From Pyxicephalus adspersus (lineage: Eukaryota > Chordata > Amphibia > Anura > Pyxicephalidae), in assembly GCF_032062135.1 (NCBI RefSeq), contig NC_092859.1, positions 42,913,521 through 42,977,520 of the forward strand: a stretch of DNA of 64,000 bases. Reading direction: 5' to 3'. Of the stretch, positions 46,150-58,712 are shown piece after piece. A program made the translations under genes and the position numbers. Numbering within the stretch: the first letter of the stretch is position 1; each line of letters begins with the position of its first letter. The notes under the pieces are model-generated. The model saw nothing but the letters and a program-made list of their open reading frames with translations. It searched no databases and was not told where the DNA came from.

Positions 46150-46830
46150 TGACTAGGGTAGCTCAGGGGCCTCCTTTCCTGTTTCCCCTCCCATGACTGC
46201 CAACCACCTCCCTGCTACGTCGATGACCACATATACAACTATCTCTTGGAGCCATATGGCTGATACAGCTGTTTTATTATACCATATAAAAAACTTGAAA
46301 CATACAAATCCCAACATATAAAACAAGTCAACCCAACAAATAACAATTTTCACTCTAATAACTATGTTACCTGTATATCTCAGAATTACACTTCCTAGTT
46401 GCTGATCCTGAAAAACCCAAACGTCCAAAATTTCCAACTTTTGCTTGCAGCAGATTTTTGGCCCCCAGACGCACTATCATGCCTCAGGTGCCAATATCAT
46501 CCAACTGAAGCTCCCCGATATCTGTATCAGTCTCTGTTCACAATCATTTTCCTAATTCAAAAACAGGAAACTCATACCTGACAGGTCTCCCAATCACTTT
46601 CCATCACCACTAACACAACTGCCTTACAGGACCCCAACTACCACCCCCAACATCCTAAGAACCATCGACAAGAGAGACGGGTGAGCGTCTTTCTTGTTGC
46701 CTTCTGGATGGTTCTTCAACTTTTTCTTGTCCTTTTAACCCTTCTGCTTCCTGCCCTTTTCCACCTTTTGCTCCCCGCCTTTCGTCACAATGCCCCCTTC
46801 ATCATTTTCATCCCCTCCCTTTCTTGAATA
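46150..46830 (-). repeat. CCGAAGG interspersed family, divergent copy III
   Basis: The order and composition follow copies I and II: TGATACAGCTGTTTTATTATACC in place of CCGAAGGCTTTTATTACAAC, an AT-rich tract, CCTAGTTGCTGATCCTG in place of TACTGGTTGCTGGTCC, CATGCCTCAGGTGCC, and a C/T-rich end with TTTTAACCCTTCTGC. Base identity is low and the assignment rests on order. Confidence 0.4.
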
Positions 46831-47695
46831 ACCCATTCTTGTCAAGGCCCCCTTTCACACCCTGTCCTGCTACATGTTCCTCTTTCTGGCTCCAGGGCTT
46901 ACCTTTAACATTTTTAGCAAATCTTTCATTACAAATGACTGTAGAAAGTCTCAATGTTATACAGATTTTTTTTAATATGTAAAAAACTAATGAACAAATA
47001 TCAGTATGTGCCTTGACCAAGAAGAGATAGCAAGCCCGTTTCCCATGCTTTCTCAACAGTAGGAGGACATATAGTTGAAGTACAGGGCCAGATTTCCATA
47101 ACATGTCCCCCAAATGGTTGCAGAGCCCAGTCTTCATTCTTTTCTTCTTTCAGCTTACTATCATCAGCCATCTTGATTGGGCATTCAGGGATGATCGGCA
47201 TTCTTGGTACGTGCAAGAGAAGCTTGGATTTGCAGGTTTTGGATTGACAGGCTAGAGCCACGGACCACCAAAGACTTTGTAAAAAAAAGTGAGAGCAAAG
47301 CATTCCCACCCATGCCCACCACACTACACCCCTGTATGATGGATTATTGCAGCATCACCTGTCCCTTTCTACAATAACCACCTGGCTGATCCTGTATTTT
47401 GCAAAGTGGAACCTAAGTTAGGGAATTATATATTTTATTGGAATTGGTAGCAAAAAAAAATGCTCTTTCATCAATTATAGTTTTAGGCTAATTAAAAGTG
47501 ATTAATTTTAAAAGTAAAAATTACCCATGCATGACAATGCATGACAGTACTACTTTACATGTATGAAAACCATATACAGAGTGATGTCTGTATTTTAGTC
47601 TGAATTTAAAGCTATTCTTACCATGAAGTGAGAAGGAAATACATTATGATCATGCTAACAGTTAAAGGGAAATCTACACCAGAGACTTGATCCTC
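46831..47695. other. Unassigned sequence
   Basis: The overlapping minus frames at 46808-47137 and 47001-47324 lack known domains and read different frames of the same sequence. Confidence 0.35.
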
Positions 47696-47887
47696 TGTAG
47701 CTAAAGTAAATTCAGCTTTTATTAAATTCCATTAAAACAGACTGTACTAAACTGACATGTTTCAGAAGAACTGGTAATTGAAGTCAATTAAGGGCTCTCC
47801 CCAAACACATCAATCTCTAACAGTCTGTTTTAGAACTTTCACAGACCTAATGCAGTTTAATGAAAGTTGATTTTACTTTTGCTATAG
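47696..47887. mobile_element. Foldback MITE with TAAAGTAAATTCAGCTTTTATTAAA arms
   Basis: The left outer arm GTAGCTAAAGTAAATTCAGC (from 47697) matches the right outer arm, read inward, TATAGCAAAAGTAAAATCAAC (from 47886). An inner pair, AAAACAGACTGT (47734-47745) and ACAGTCTGTTTT (47820-47831), is exact. The flanks show no clear duplication. Confidence 0.7.
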
Positions 47888-50050
47888 GCAGTTGAGTCCT
47901 AGGTACTGTGTTTTTTTTAATTTTATTGGTTAGACTTGGACTGTTCTTTTTCTGCTGTTTGTAAATCATCAACAGGAATACTTAATAATAACGGGATTGC
48001 AGGCTGTAGATATGACTCAAACCATTTGTTGGAAAGAATATGTATTTTGTTTTTTTTTTCTAACTTTGCTTGTACATAAATATATTTTAGCCAGAATAAC
48101 TAACAACATATTGAGATGTTTACATGCACCCTTAACTTGTACATAGAGTTTGGAAAATTTCTGCTTATGTTAAAATGATGTGAAGTTTGCTTGGTTGCAA
48201 ATATATTCACATACAAACTGTGCATAATTTTGAGCAGAAATGCCAGAAAACACTTAAAGTCAAATAATAAGGAAAAAAGGTTCCTGGAGGGTGATTGCTA
48301 TCTTGTAAGCAGCTATGAACATTATTGGGAGCCCTAGCAATAAAATTGGGCTGGGAAAAGGAGTATTTTCCTTCTAGGTTTCTGCTAATAAAATATACTT
48401 GACTGAATGTTCACCATTCAGACATTCATTCAAGCCAAACCTGTAGTCATTGGCACAAGGTGAGCATTATATTGCTACCTGCTTCCTGTTCAAACTGCTG
48501 ATTACGTATATATATATATATATATATATATATACCAGAGGGTCTTCCTATATGGTTATAAATCATGTAACCAAAGTCCAACAACTACAAAGAAAGCTAG
48601 GGCTGGAATATTGAGAAAACTAAAACATTTCACAGTAAACCATAGACTTTAGGAACACCCACCTTTCACAATGCTGACCAATCACACCTTCTATGGTATA
48701 CTTTTTTAGCTCCCAGAAATCTGAAACTGCCATCAGAGGGCTCACCTTCATGGTTCCCAATGGTTTTGCGTGTTCTGCAAGACCTACCAAATTAAGCACT
48801 AAATTATAAAATAGAATAAATAATGGAACAAGTGAATGAAAAAGTAAAGTAGTTAAACAAATATAAAAATGAAATAAAATGCAACATGTAGCTTAACAAA
48901 ACGTCTGTTCCATCCTGCAAAGGCAAACTAGTTTAGTGTGTGCCACATTTTATATACTTACCTTTCATTTGACTCATTTCACCTAAAGCCCCTTCTGTAC
49001 TTTTGTCCCACTTCTATAAATATTTTCCAATCAGGTCCAAGTTTGACTACATGACTACCTGTTTTCTTCCCCACTTGCTGTAGTGTTATGTAAGATGAGA
49101 CTAAAGTCAAAATATTTGTCCTCACCACCAAATGATACATATTGTGGAAAGCCAACACAGCTCTACAATGCAACTATTAAAGGAGGCCTGCACAACTGTG
49201 CATGACTGAAGGTAAGGCCAGAGTTGACCTTTAACACCTGAAACTCATAGTGAATCTATCTCAAAATGCACACGGGATATGTCCACTTAACTAGTTGGCA
49301 AACACAAACTTTTGAGCATCCTATGGATTTGATGAAGGTTACACATTTTAGTGAATCAAGCTTATTTAAAAACAATGTTTAGCATGCAAACAGAGGTCAA
49401 AATAGGATTTCCAAGCTCATTTTTGTAAATTGCACATTTTTTATAAGCTGGCTATTGACATAGAGGCTGTTGACAGAGGATTGAGACCAGTAGGTTTTGG
49501 AAACTGCCTTTAAGGGAGGGAGGAAGTGAGTATCAAACAGGTACCAACACCTATTCCAATGGCCCATGTTTTCCATCTATATAGATATAAACAATAACAC
49601 ACTGCTAAGCCAGGAGTTTATTCAAAATCTATCTCAATGAGATACTCAGAGGGTAGCTATGGTAATGTTGCTCATTTGCCGATCTCTTGACTTTAGTTGT
49701 TTCAATGTCCAGTAAACTCAAACCACTAATTTATACAATGTTTAAGATCTTCTGCTATCACAGACTTAATTAGTATTAACAACCCAGCCATAAACCTAGG
49801 CCAATACCTATGCTGCTGCTGCTAATAAGCATACAAACTGGCCATGTTTACAATTAAATGTGCAAGCTTCATAATTATTAATTCACTGACAAGTTCTAGC
49901 CTAGATCTTATTGTGCTATCTATACACTAGAATGCTTTTAATTGAACTTGTCAGTCTTCTATAATGAGTCCTAAAGCACACCTAAAATCAAAATAGTTAC
50001 TTTACATGAAAGGGTAGACAACCTTTTTATATAAAGTAGGCCCGAAACTG
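47888..50050. other. Unassigned sequence with (TA)14 microsatellite
   Basis: A TA run occupies 48507-48534. Near the end, GGGTAGACAACCTTTTTATATAAAGTAGGCCC (about 50013-50044) resembles one terminus of a hAT-Charlie-type element, but no partner end is visible. Confidence 0.4.
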
Positions 50051-50099
50051 TAAGAATATAAGTGAAGGACCGCATGACAGGATGAGGGGGGAAGGCATG

Positions 50100-50665
50100 G
50101 AGGGGTTATGGGAAAAATGGGTTGGAAGATTATATGGGGTGATATGGTGTGGCTGAGTGGTAGGAGGGGTCAAGGGACAAGATTTAAAAAGGGGGCAGGA
50201 GGGGGGAGAAATCATTACTATTGGCAAGGTGCCAGGAAATTTTTTTCCCACAGGCCCTTTCCTTTTTTCTGTATGTGGTTGGTAGTTGTTTGTCATGGCA
50301 GCTAGGCGGTTTTGCTTGTCCATGAGGGTAGGGTTCAATGCATTCAAGGCAGCAGGGGTGGGAACCCATCAGGGTATGGGTTTTCTAGATAAGTGGGTCC
50401 CATAGTACACTGGGTTGTAGTGAGGCCCGGTAGGAGCGAAGGGATACCTGTAAACTGTTCCCGAGGCGGTGTGGTAGTGGCTGGGGAAGTAGTGAATGAG
50501 TGTTACTTTCATGTGCCTTTACAAAACCTGCAAAATTGTTAAGATATACATAAATATTTTTTGATAATGTTGTTGGATAATGTTTTCTCATTGGTCTCCG
50601 AATTAAAATTATTTGGTAATGTAATAAATAGCAAGGCCACTTTAACCCAAACATGGTTTCATGTG
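50100..50665 (+). repeat. CCGAAGG interspersed family, copy IV (inverted)
   Basis: The reverse complement shows CCAGCCACTACCACACCGCC, CTCGGGAACAGTTTACAGGTA and TACCGGGCC in the order of copy I (CCAGCCACCAAACCTCCCAG, CTCGGGAACGACATACCC, ACAGGCC). The plus-strand end AATAAATAGCAAGGCCACTTTAACCC corresponds to the AATAAAAGCCTTCGGGCCATTTAACC end of copy II. A poly(A)-signal-like AATAAA therefore again sits at the same point. Frames inside show no domain. Confidence 0.55.
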
Positions 50666-52145
50666 ATTTTATTAGGGGGTGGTAAGGTGGAAGCAGAAGG
50701 CAATGACTTCACCTTCTCTACCTTGGTCAAGTAAAACTTCTTTTTTATTAAGTGCAACACCACAATATCGGAAGAAAACTGAGGAAGAGGGTGGCAAAGA
50801 AAGATACCGGGATGACGTGGGACTTGATCAAAGAAACTTTCTGATGGATCAACAGATCTGCATGTAAGTGTGTTTTTTTTATTTTTACTTTAGTTCTGCT
50901 TTGAGTGTGTTTTTTCAACATGTCTAAAAAAACAAAACAAAACAAAATAACAACAGTGATAATAGTACAAGTATAAAAGTGCAGCTTTGCCTCCAATATC
51001 CACTTTTATTCCAGCACAGAAAGTCCACCCATTCTACAAGCCACATCTATTCCAAAGAAAAATTATGCCCATCATCATTGGAAAACCTGGAGCTAGGTTT
51101 TAGTTTTATTCTGCATCAAACCTCTCTTACCTTGTCCTGAGAACCTGTTCCAAAAGCATTCCATTCCAAAAGCATGCAGAACAAAGATCTGCTTTTCAAC
51201 AGTGTGTGCTAATATTTTCATGATATGGTAACGCTGCTTTTATGACTACCTTGTAAAAATACTGTTTGGATCCTAGGATTTAAATGCTGCAAAGGTTTGC
51301 ATTGGTCACAATCTCAGATGTATGAATCAAGAGTCATTAGCCAGAAATGTTGGCATTAGAAGGGTTTCAGTGTTTAAAATTAGTGAAGGTCTGCACTTAT
51401 CTCACAGTGAGAGGCCAAGAACAAGTGGTACTATTTGGTCATTGTTACGCAGCAACCCGCCCACACCAAACTGAACTGAAATCTAAATTATAAAAAAATA
51501 AATCCCTTTATTGTATGTATTACTGTAATTTGTGAAAGGTCAATCAGAATTTAAAAGGAAAAAACTGCAAATGAAATAATGCCTACGGAAAGTAAAGGTT
51601 TAGAATTTGTTGTGGGTTTCACTCTGGTACACCTCAACAATCCCATTATGAGAGAAAACCTACTGGTAAATTCAGTGCACCAATACCCTCTGCTTGACAT
51701 AGAACTGAACTAAACAACTTTAATGGCACTTTAATTCACAGGAGATTTATAAATAGTTTGAAATACTTTCAACATGAAACAAGGTGAGTTTACTTAAAAA
51801 TGTATGAGTGTCAGCAGTAGTTGTTTTATGATTCTGACCTTGTATTTTAGGCTTACATTTACAGCTCTTTTGGTAAGATTGACACTTTTAAAAAACAAAC
51901 ACAAGTCGCTTAGTCAGAACTGCTAGAGCCTCTTTTACATTAATACCAGGTACATTGCTCGCGTTCAATAGGCACCTTGGACATAGCTAGATGGCAGGCA
52001 AATTTTTTGCAATCTCAACTAAAAGTGATTAAAAACTTAGAATCTATTTTTTTTTAGCCTGCAGGTAGTTAGTGGAAGCCAGAGAATATTGTGGGAGGGG
52101 GGTTTAGTCCTGGAGATCAGCTTTGACCCCTGTAAAAGTTCAACT
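50666..52145. other. Unassigned sequence
   Basis: No supported gene. Includes an AAAACAAAACAAAACAAAAT simple tract at about 50927-50947. Confidence 0.35.
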
Positions 52146-52146
52146 T

Positions 52147-52195
52147 TAAGCATTGAAGGGAGAACCGTATAACCCCCAAAACATGTTGGCTTGTT
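52147..52195 (+). ncRNA. Possible second, badly decayed hammerhead-like motif
   Basis: AAGCATTGAAGGGAG...CCCCCAAAACATGTTGGCTTG keeps the order of the 20244-20288 motif. AAGC can pair with GCTT as stem I; ATTGAAG stands in place of CTGAAGA, and CAAAAC in place of GAAAC. Stem II no longer pairs well. It would be unnoticeable without the better copy. Confidence 0.25.
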
Positions 52196-52379
52196 ATCCT
52201 TTGACTGTTATGATGGAATAAATAATCTTGGTCCCTTAGTGCCCCCTTTGTGTTAGAAAGTTGCCCAACCAGCATCATTGTACTTTATGCTCAGGAACTG
52301 TTAAAGACAAAATGGGCTCAAGTGGGTGCCCTGCATCCACAACATTCGAGCTCCCTGCACCTTGACATTTTGTTAATTG

Positions 52380-52450
52380 GTGTCCTAGAGAAGGCGGGGG
52401 CGCTAGGCAATTGCCCAGGTTGCCCTACCCTAAAATCGGCTGTTTACAGT
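52380..52450 (-). repeat. GGCAATTGCC-type repeat end
   Basis: On the minus strand the sequence reads GCCGATTTTAGGGTAGGGCAACCTGGGCAATTGCCTAG. I associate this with the terminus of a dispersed amphibian DNA element (CAGGGCCGG.TTTAGG...GGGCAATTGCCC). No opposite end was found. Confidence 0.4.
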
Positions 52451-54214
52451 ATAGACTTATCTTCCAACTGAGAAACCTAACCTACCTTATAACCTCCAGC
52501 TCCCAGCTATTTTTTTAGGATTTTCTTGCTTTCTGCTCACTTCCTATGTAGGGACTGGGAATCAGATTGAACAGTGGGTAAGGGAAAATCTTCTTAGGAT
52601 ACACAAACAGCATTTGAAATCTCACTATGTTTCTTACATATTCTGTCCCTATTTAAATGAAATAAAACACTTTATCTGAATCAGGGCTTTAAATGCACCT
52701 GAGGCTGGAAGTGAGCGCAGATAGAAATTGAGAATGTATGGGCATGGAAGGCAACATAAAGGGCCTGGGAAAGGATTAACGTCTATGAAAAACAAAAGAA
52801 GTATGAACTTTTCTGCATGGCCTGGTAAACATTCTTTCACGTACAGTATTTGTGTCATTTGTTCATTTGTTAACAAGATTAATTTCAGATTTTTAATGCA
52901 AACTTCAAATTGCTTTACTAAATGTTTAGCTGGAATTATTTTTGTATATGTATATGAAAGGTGCCTAAAAAAAGATATACCTTGTACATCTATTAAAGAC
53001 ACACTTTGTTTAGGGGGTCATGCTTAGGAGTTATGCTTAGTTTATCTGTCATTTTATCAGATTACTGTCCTCATAAAACAGCTCTCTTCTCAGTTCCTTG
53101 ACTTTGCAGGTTCTTGATAGGCCTTTGATGTGTTCACTAACTGCTGGTCCTGCATTGTATATGATGTTGTCACAGGAACTCTGAAAGACAGATTGATGAT
53201 GAGAACCTTCATTGGGGGAATGTTTGTGTAGTTGGGAGGAAGCCTGCAGGAATGAGGAATAAAGTAATAAGAAAAGCTTTCGCAGTTCAGGGAGAACCAC
53301 ACAACAAGAGTAACTTTTTTTTCAACCTGCATTTCAGATTCCAGCGAGAGATTTTACAAATACAAAGTAAGTCCCTTTACTGTTGGCACTGTTTCACTGA
53401 TAAGACTGTGACCTCTTTATTACGTAATATGGAGATATATAATTTTTTTCATGACTACAGCTAGTGCTTGAAACATTTTTTTCTAGCTTTTAACAAGGTT
53501 TCAAGTAATTTTTTGAGGAGCTTTGTGGAGTTAGTCTTACCCTGTAGTTTTCTGTGCTCCCAGCCCACCTATCAGTCTTATACTCTAGTGTTCATATCTC
53601 CCACACAGCTTTAGAGCTAATTGCCAAAATCTTCTGAACTGCTTTATTGGTTGCCTCTTTATTTAATTCTTTATAGACTTTGTACTCCAGCAGAGTAGGA
53701 ACTCCTGTAAGGCAGAGTAGAAAATGCACTGCAGGTCAAATCTAAATATGAATTCATTTAAAAGATCTCAGAAACATCTTAGACTGATGTCAAGTTGATG
53801 CCATTGACATAAACACAAAACCTGTCTACAAAGGCCCAAACTTTAGTGAACAATTTCCTGTTGTATCTGGGACGAGTAAAATGCACAGGAACTGAAACCA
53901 ATGGTCCACGGTCATACTCGGACTCACCTTCTGACACCTCTATGTCAAGTTATTGACCAGTGATGTTATGTAATACACTTTCTGGCCAAAAAGAAAGTGC
54001 AGGGGGTGTGGGAAGAGTTGGGCCAGAGTGTGAACAAGTACATTCTTGCAATTTGCAAACCAGGGGGTCCTAAGGTTTGGGACAATCAGAGTCAAACGAA
54101 AGAATGTAGATATATGCATTTTGAGATTTTTTTTTCTATAATTTGTGTTATTTTAATATTATTAAGGATGGGGTTACAAAAACAAGCCATGTTACTGCAT
54201 AATTCACTTCTTTC
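52451..54214. other. Unassigned sequence
   Basis: The overlapping sense and antisense frames at 52649-53332 have no recognisable domain and are regarded as chance. Confidence 0.35.
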
Positions 54215-54217
54215 TAA

Positions 54218-54441
54218 GGGCCTGATTTATTAAAGCTCTCTAGAGCTGGAGAGGATATACTTTCATCAGTGAAGCGGAGTGATTTAGCAAAACTAGAATG
54301 GATTTCTTCACAGTAATTTTCTATTAGTTAGAAAATGTTTTGAATCCTGACCCAGATCAGGTCCAGGTTTGCTGGATCACCCAGCTTAACTGATGAAAGT
54401 GTATTCTCTCCAGCCTTGGAGAGCTTTAATAAATCAGGCCC
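54218..54441. mobile_element. PIF/Harbinger-type foldback MITE, 224 bp
   Basis: GGGCCTGATTTATTAAAGCTCTC at the left is matched, read inward from the right, by GGGCCTGATTTATTAAAGCTCTCC. The arms continue through CTGGAGAGGATATACTTTCATCAGTGAAGC to near the middle. TAA flanks both sides (54215-54217 and 54442-54444). The 3 bp TAA duplication and the GGG terminus fit PIF/Harbinger. A diverged copy is at 32082-32320. Confidence 0.88.
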
Positions 54442-54689
54442 TAAGTTTGCACTTTACTGAGAAGACACGTATGGCTTAAGATTTATGTGATCACACAGAT
54501 AGTCTAAAAATTTCAAGCTCATGACAGTTCTTTAGTAAAGACAAATTATGAGATGTCTGCCTTCCTAGGACCAGTTACAGTCTTCCCCAGGGACCCTAAT
54601 AGTTCCATGTCTTGGCTGCTAGATGACACCTCCAGCGAAGGGTGCTGAGTTATTGCCAGGTTAAAAGCTTATGATGGTGTCAGTATCGG

Positions 54690-55040
54690 AAGATGTGTTA
54701 TTGTGTTATGAAAGTTCTGCCGCCCGGACGTATTAGCCCTGCGATCAATCACAGCTGACAGGGGCTCTTTAGCCTGTCACACTTGGTATGTCTTGAAATC
54801 TTCAGACGGCCACTGACTGGCAAATTGCTAATTTAATTCCTGCCTAACGTGGTTAGAAGATGCATTAGTTCCAAATGGGGCCAGAGGTCCATGCTGTCTC
54901 TGCGTTACAATGTCTGCCTATGGTGGGAGTGCAAATTTGATGGGCAAAAGGTCCTTAATGATTCTCTGACCACTTTCTCCGCGTCATTATTTCTGTCTGT
55001 GTACAGGACACCAGCATGCAGCCAGCTTAAATCAATCCAC
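54690..55040. promoter_or_regulatory. Candidate conserved non-coding island
   Basis: An extended repeat-free tract of balanced composition. It holds GCGATCAATCACAGCTGACAGGGG (PBX/HOX-like TGATTGAT on the other strand, then an E-box CAGCTG, then TGACAGG), GCTAATTTAATTCC, GGGAGTGCAAATTTG and CTTAATGATTC. The clustering resembles a vertebrate developmental enhancer. The frame at 54849-55094 across it has no domain. This is by-eye inference. Confidence 0.3.
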
Positions 55041-57168
55041 GCTTTAAATTTATGTTCACATTTATGTTTTTTGAAGTGTTATAGATCTGTGTGACACATC
55101 TCTCCTTGTTTACTAGCCTATGCACACTCCTAAGCACTGAATGCATAATCACAGCAGTGCTCATGCAGCATCTGTGACCACATTGATACCTTTCTGGCAC
55201 GGCCCTCTGGGGCTTCCATAGAGAATACCAAGGACTGCAGCTTTAATGCAGGCAGACACTGCAGTGTGTGTTTAGTGTGTAGAACACGGCAAAGCTCATC
55301 TAGCTCAACACAAATTCTGTATGCTGGAAAGAACTCCCTAGGACCATGTGTGGACAATTTTTCTATATCTTAGCCATTTATTTCATTAGAGAAGGTTAAG
55401 TCTAGTGGGCTATGGAACCAGGGTGAATGTTGCCACCCTGAAATGCTTCTCTCACATGTTTTACGGTCTCTTTTAGAGAACCAATTGTTTTCCACCCACA
55501 AAATCCTTCCCCTAGTGGCTTATCTTACCCCTCAATTGCAATAATGGATGTAAAAAAAAGTTTTTCCCTGTTCTGGACAATTCTATAAGGGAGTTTTCTA
55601 ATACTTAATTTCTTTTTTTTATATATATAATTGGGGCTCATTAATTGGCTAAATCACCCATTGGCTTTGTAATTACACAGGGAAAAAGTCAGGTTTGTTC
55701 TACCGTTATTCTTGTTCTTTTCCTAACATATTTTGGTTGTGTAAAAAATATAATAATGAGACTCTGTACACAAGTAGCATCAAAGACAAAAATGGAAAAA
55801 ATTAACTGATCCTAGCTACATTTAATCTAAATATTAAACTGGGTTAACTGACCTTTTAAAGCCCAACTGAACCCAAAACGGGGTTGAAAAAGGAAAACCA
55901 TCAAAGTAATCATGTAGATTATTATAAATATAAGTATTACCTTTAGAACTAAAAAGAAGGACAGTCCTTCTACATCAGGAACATTTAGGAGTTAGGAACA
56001 ATGATGTTATCCACATAAACGATCTCCGGGAATACAGCTTGCCCCGGATGAGCTTCTGTAACAGCGATAAAGGAACAAAAGAACAAGTGTCCTATACAAG
56101 AAGGGCTCAGATGGTTAGCACTAAAACCTAGAACCCACCTATATCCAGTCCACCCATGTGCCCATGGACCTCTGGGTCTTTTTTAAAGATACTTTGACCT
56201 TTTGGGCCTCTAGGCAGTTTCACTGGACATATTGAGAAGCTATTGGAGAAGGACAAACACTATTTGTGCTGTGTTGTAGCACATTTGACTGACATTTACC
56301 TACCTATGAGGTATTGCACTTGGGGATAACAGGTTGCCTAGTAAAAGCTGCTGAAAATAAAGAACATAATCCCCTCTCCTTTACAACATTTTAAAATGCA
56401 AATCCATCCATGTCTGCTGTGCATTGTATTGATGTAATGCTGTGTGTTTTCATTCTGTTTTGGTGTGTACACTGTTTTATCAATAATCCCTACTATGCTA
56501 TGTACATGATTTGTTCTATGAACATTCTTAGCAGTTTTCATGGTCAGAATGGTTAATTACTTGTACTAACAGAAACAGAAGTTCACAGTACTGGCACGTG
56601 GTTTATTAGATTTTTTTTTTATTATTAAAGGTTGCTTTAAACCATGGCCAACAAGCATTGAATATATACTTGTAAGAAGATTTGTATATTTTTACAAATA
56701 TTGGGTTCCTCAGACTCAGAGAGGTGGCCTAACATTGGGGCAAAGTTTATTTTCCTCAAGCCGCTGATACTGCAATGACAAGTCCAGCTTGGCTGGGTGT
56801 TCATAACAAGTGATACATGCCCCCGAAACAAAAAAAAATATGGTTAAACCCTGCTGATTACATCAGGAGAGCCACTCAACAGGGGTAATCTGCAGGGCAG
56901 GATGGTCAGTTTATCGGCCAGTATCAGCTTCAGTGCCTCTACCCATGATGCCAATTCCAGCATGTCACAATTGTAAAACAAACATATAAACAAAGGATTT
57001 TCATTCATAACATTTATTGTTAGGTAATTGTTTATTCAGTGATGGGCCCCTAGGCAAGGTAGCAGCTTTGGCTTTCCATCCTTTTGACTGATATTGATAA
57101 GGATTGCAAAATAAGAAGAACCCCTATTTGTATTGTGTATACTGGTAGGGATCATTCCCATCAGACAC
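55041..57168. other. Unassigned sequence
   Basis: No genes or complete elements were recognised. The stretch 57030-57060 (GATGGGCCCCTAGGCAAGG) may be a small repeat fragment. Confidence 0.35.
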
Positions 57169-57171
57169 TAA

Positions 57172-57476
57172 GGTTATGTACACATGTGCAGTCATTGTCG
57201 TTGGAAAGGATCTTTCATGATGCATGAACGAGTGTTGTACATACAGCACCGTTCTGCACTATGGAGAGGGGAGGGGGAGAGTGACGGAGCTGCACCCTGC
57301 TGTGCTCTCTCTTCTTTACTTGCATTATGATTGTTCGTTGTCCGTCGTCCGTGGATCCACCAGGACAGTCATTTGGACGATGGATGACGATGGAGCTGTA
57401 CACATGCAAAACTCTCTTCCAATATCAGCCCTGAGCTGATTATCAGACGAGAACTATTGCACGTGTGTACCCAGCC
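57172..57476. mobile_element. PIF/Harbinger-type MITE, 305 bp (inverted sibling of 23872-24184)
   Basis: The left end GGTTATGTACACATGTGCAG and the right end, read inward, GGCTGGGTACACACGTGCAA are inverted repeats. The interior phrases CATACAGCACCGTTCTGC and GATCCACCAGGACAGTC are the reverse complement of those in 23872-24184. The left flank is TAA. The right flank is AAA, a probable mutation of the TAA duplication. Confidence 0.8.
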
Positions 57477-57759
57477 AAACTGTCTACAAATGTATTCTTG
57501 TAACCAGGCAGCTATATCCCTAGTTTACTTTAACAACATGAGGGTTGCAAGTGGGCCCCTGGCCCTAGGATTGCATTGTAGGTGATCTGACTCAAAAACC
57601 TGACAGGGTTTTTAATGTGTTTTGCTGCTGCTCATATCAATCCTGGGGGTAATACTGAGACTGTTATTTGGGGAGGGCAAAGGTATTATTGAAACTTGTG
57701 AAACAATTCTAAGGGAGGTTAATTGCTGCAAGTGTCTTGGGTTTATTTTCTGCCCTTGA

Positions 57760-58130
57760 CACCATTTCTTGGGGAGGAGGAATTAATGGCATGGCCACTG
57801 ACATTGCTCCTGAGTGGTTAAAACTGAGGCTACTGACTGCTTCTGGGGTTAATATCACTACCAATGACACCGCTTCCAGGGAGGGAGACTTAATATTATA
57901 GCCACTGACACTAGTCCTGGGGGTTTAATTGCTACCACCACCCTTTGGAGGGATTATTTGCTACCACTGACACCATTCTCAGGGTGCGTGAGGTTAAAAA
58001 TTTGGCCACTGACCCCACTCCTAGGGGAATAAAATTGCTGCCACTGACAATGTTCGTGGGATTTTAATTGCTGCCACTGATACCACTAGTAGGGAGTTAA
58101 TACTTGTGCCACCAACACTGAAACTGGCAC
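57760..58130. repeat. Minisatellite, TTAATTGCTGCCACTGACACC units
   Basis: About nine units of 35-50 bases follow the pattern: a (T)TAAT/AATTG.T stretch, GCCACTGACA, then a CC...CTCC(T/A)GGGG stretch. The repeated core is CCACTGACACCACT, with GGGG before the next unit. It is followed by CTGACCAGTTCATTATGTTACACAGTCCT...AAAGTGTTCC, a phrase that also follows the shorter array at 59050-59215. Confidence 0.8.
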
Positions 58131-58712
58131 ACAGAACCTGGCCATGGTAGTATACAAAGTTCACTGCACTTTTTTCATTTTCTGATCTGTAATTTATTGA
58201 AACGCTGTTACGTAGTCCTGACCAGTTCATTATGTTACACAGTCCTAACCAAAGTGTTCCATTTATTTTGCCCAAATATACAGTTTACATTGTCAGCTGC
58301 TGAAATGCGTCAAAACAGCACAAGTTAATCTCAGGGGGTATTAGAATTAGTAATGCCCCATGCCCAAATGACATAAATACCAGTGATGATCAGTACATCC
58401 ATTTCATTAAAATCTTTCTTTTTCAGTAAAAACACAGCATAACCACTCCACAATCCAAATAGATATAGGATGCACAGTGGTTGGTAGTGAGTTGGTTACT
58501 ACTATAAGATATTCAACTGTAGCAAAGGTGAGTTGGTTGTTTTATTTGCCAGCCTATCTGAATTAGCCATTAGGTTATAAGGCAATTATTATTAGTAAAT
58601 TACTATTATAAATTACTAAGGCAATTATCTGAACGACTCTGTTTCAATAAACACTGCAAAATATATTTGTATCAAATGTAACTGTTCCCTAAAATAACTT
58701 TTATTAACTGTA

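Noticed and set aside
50013..50665. hAT-like GACAACCTTTTT end plus the following 600 bp as one element
   Set aside because: No inverted partner end was found and the downstream part matches the CCGAAGG family instead.
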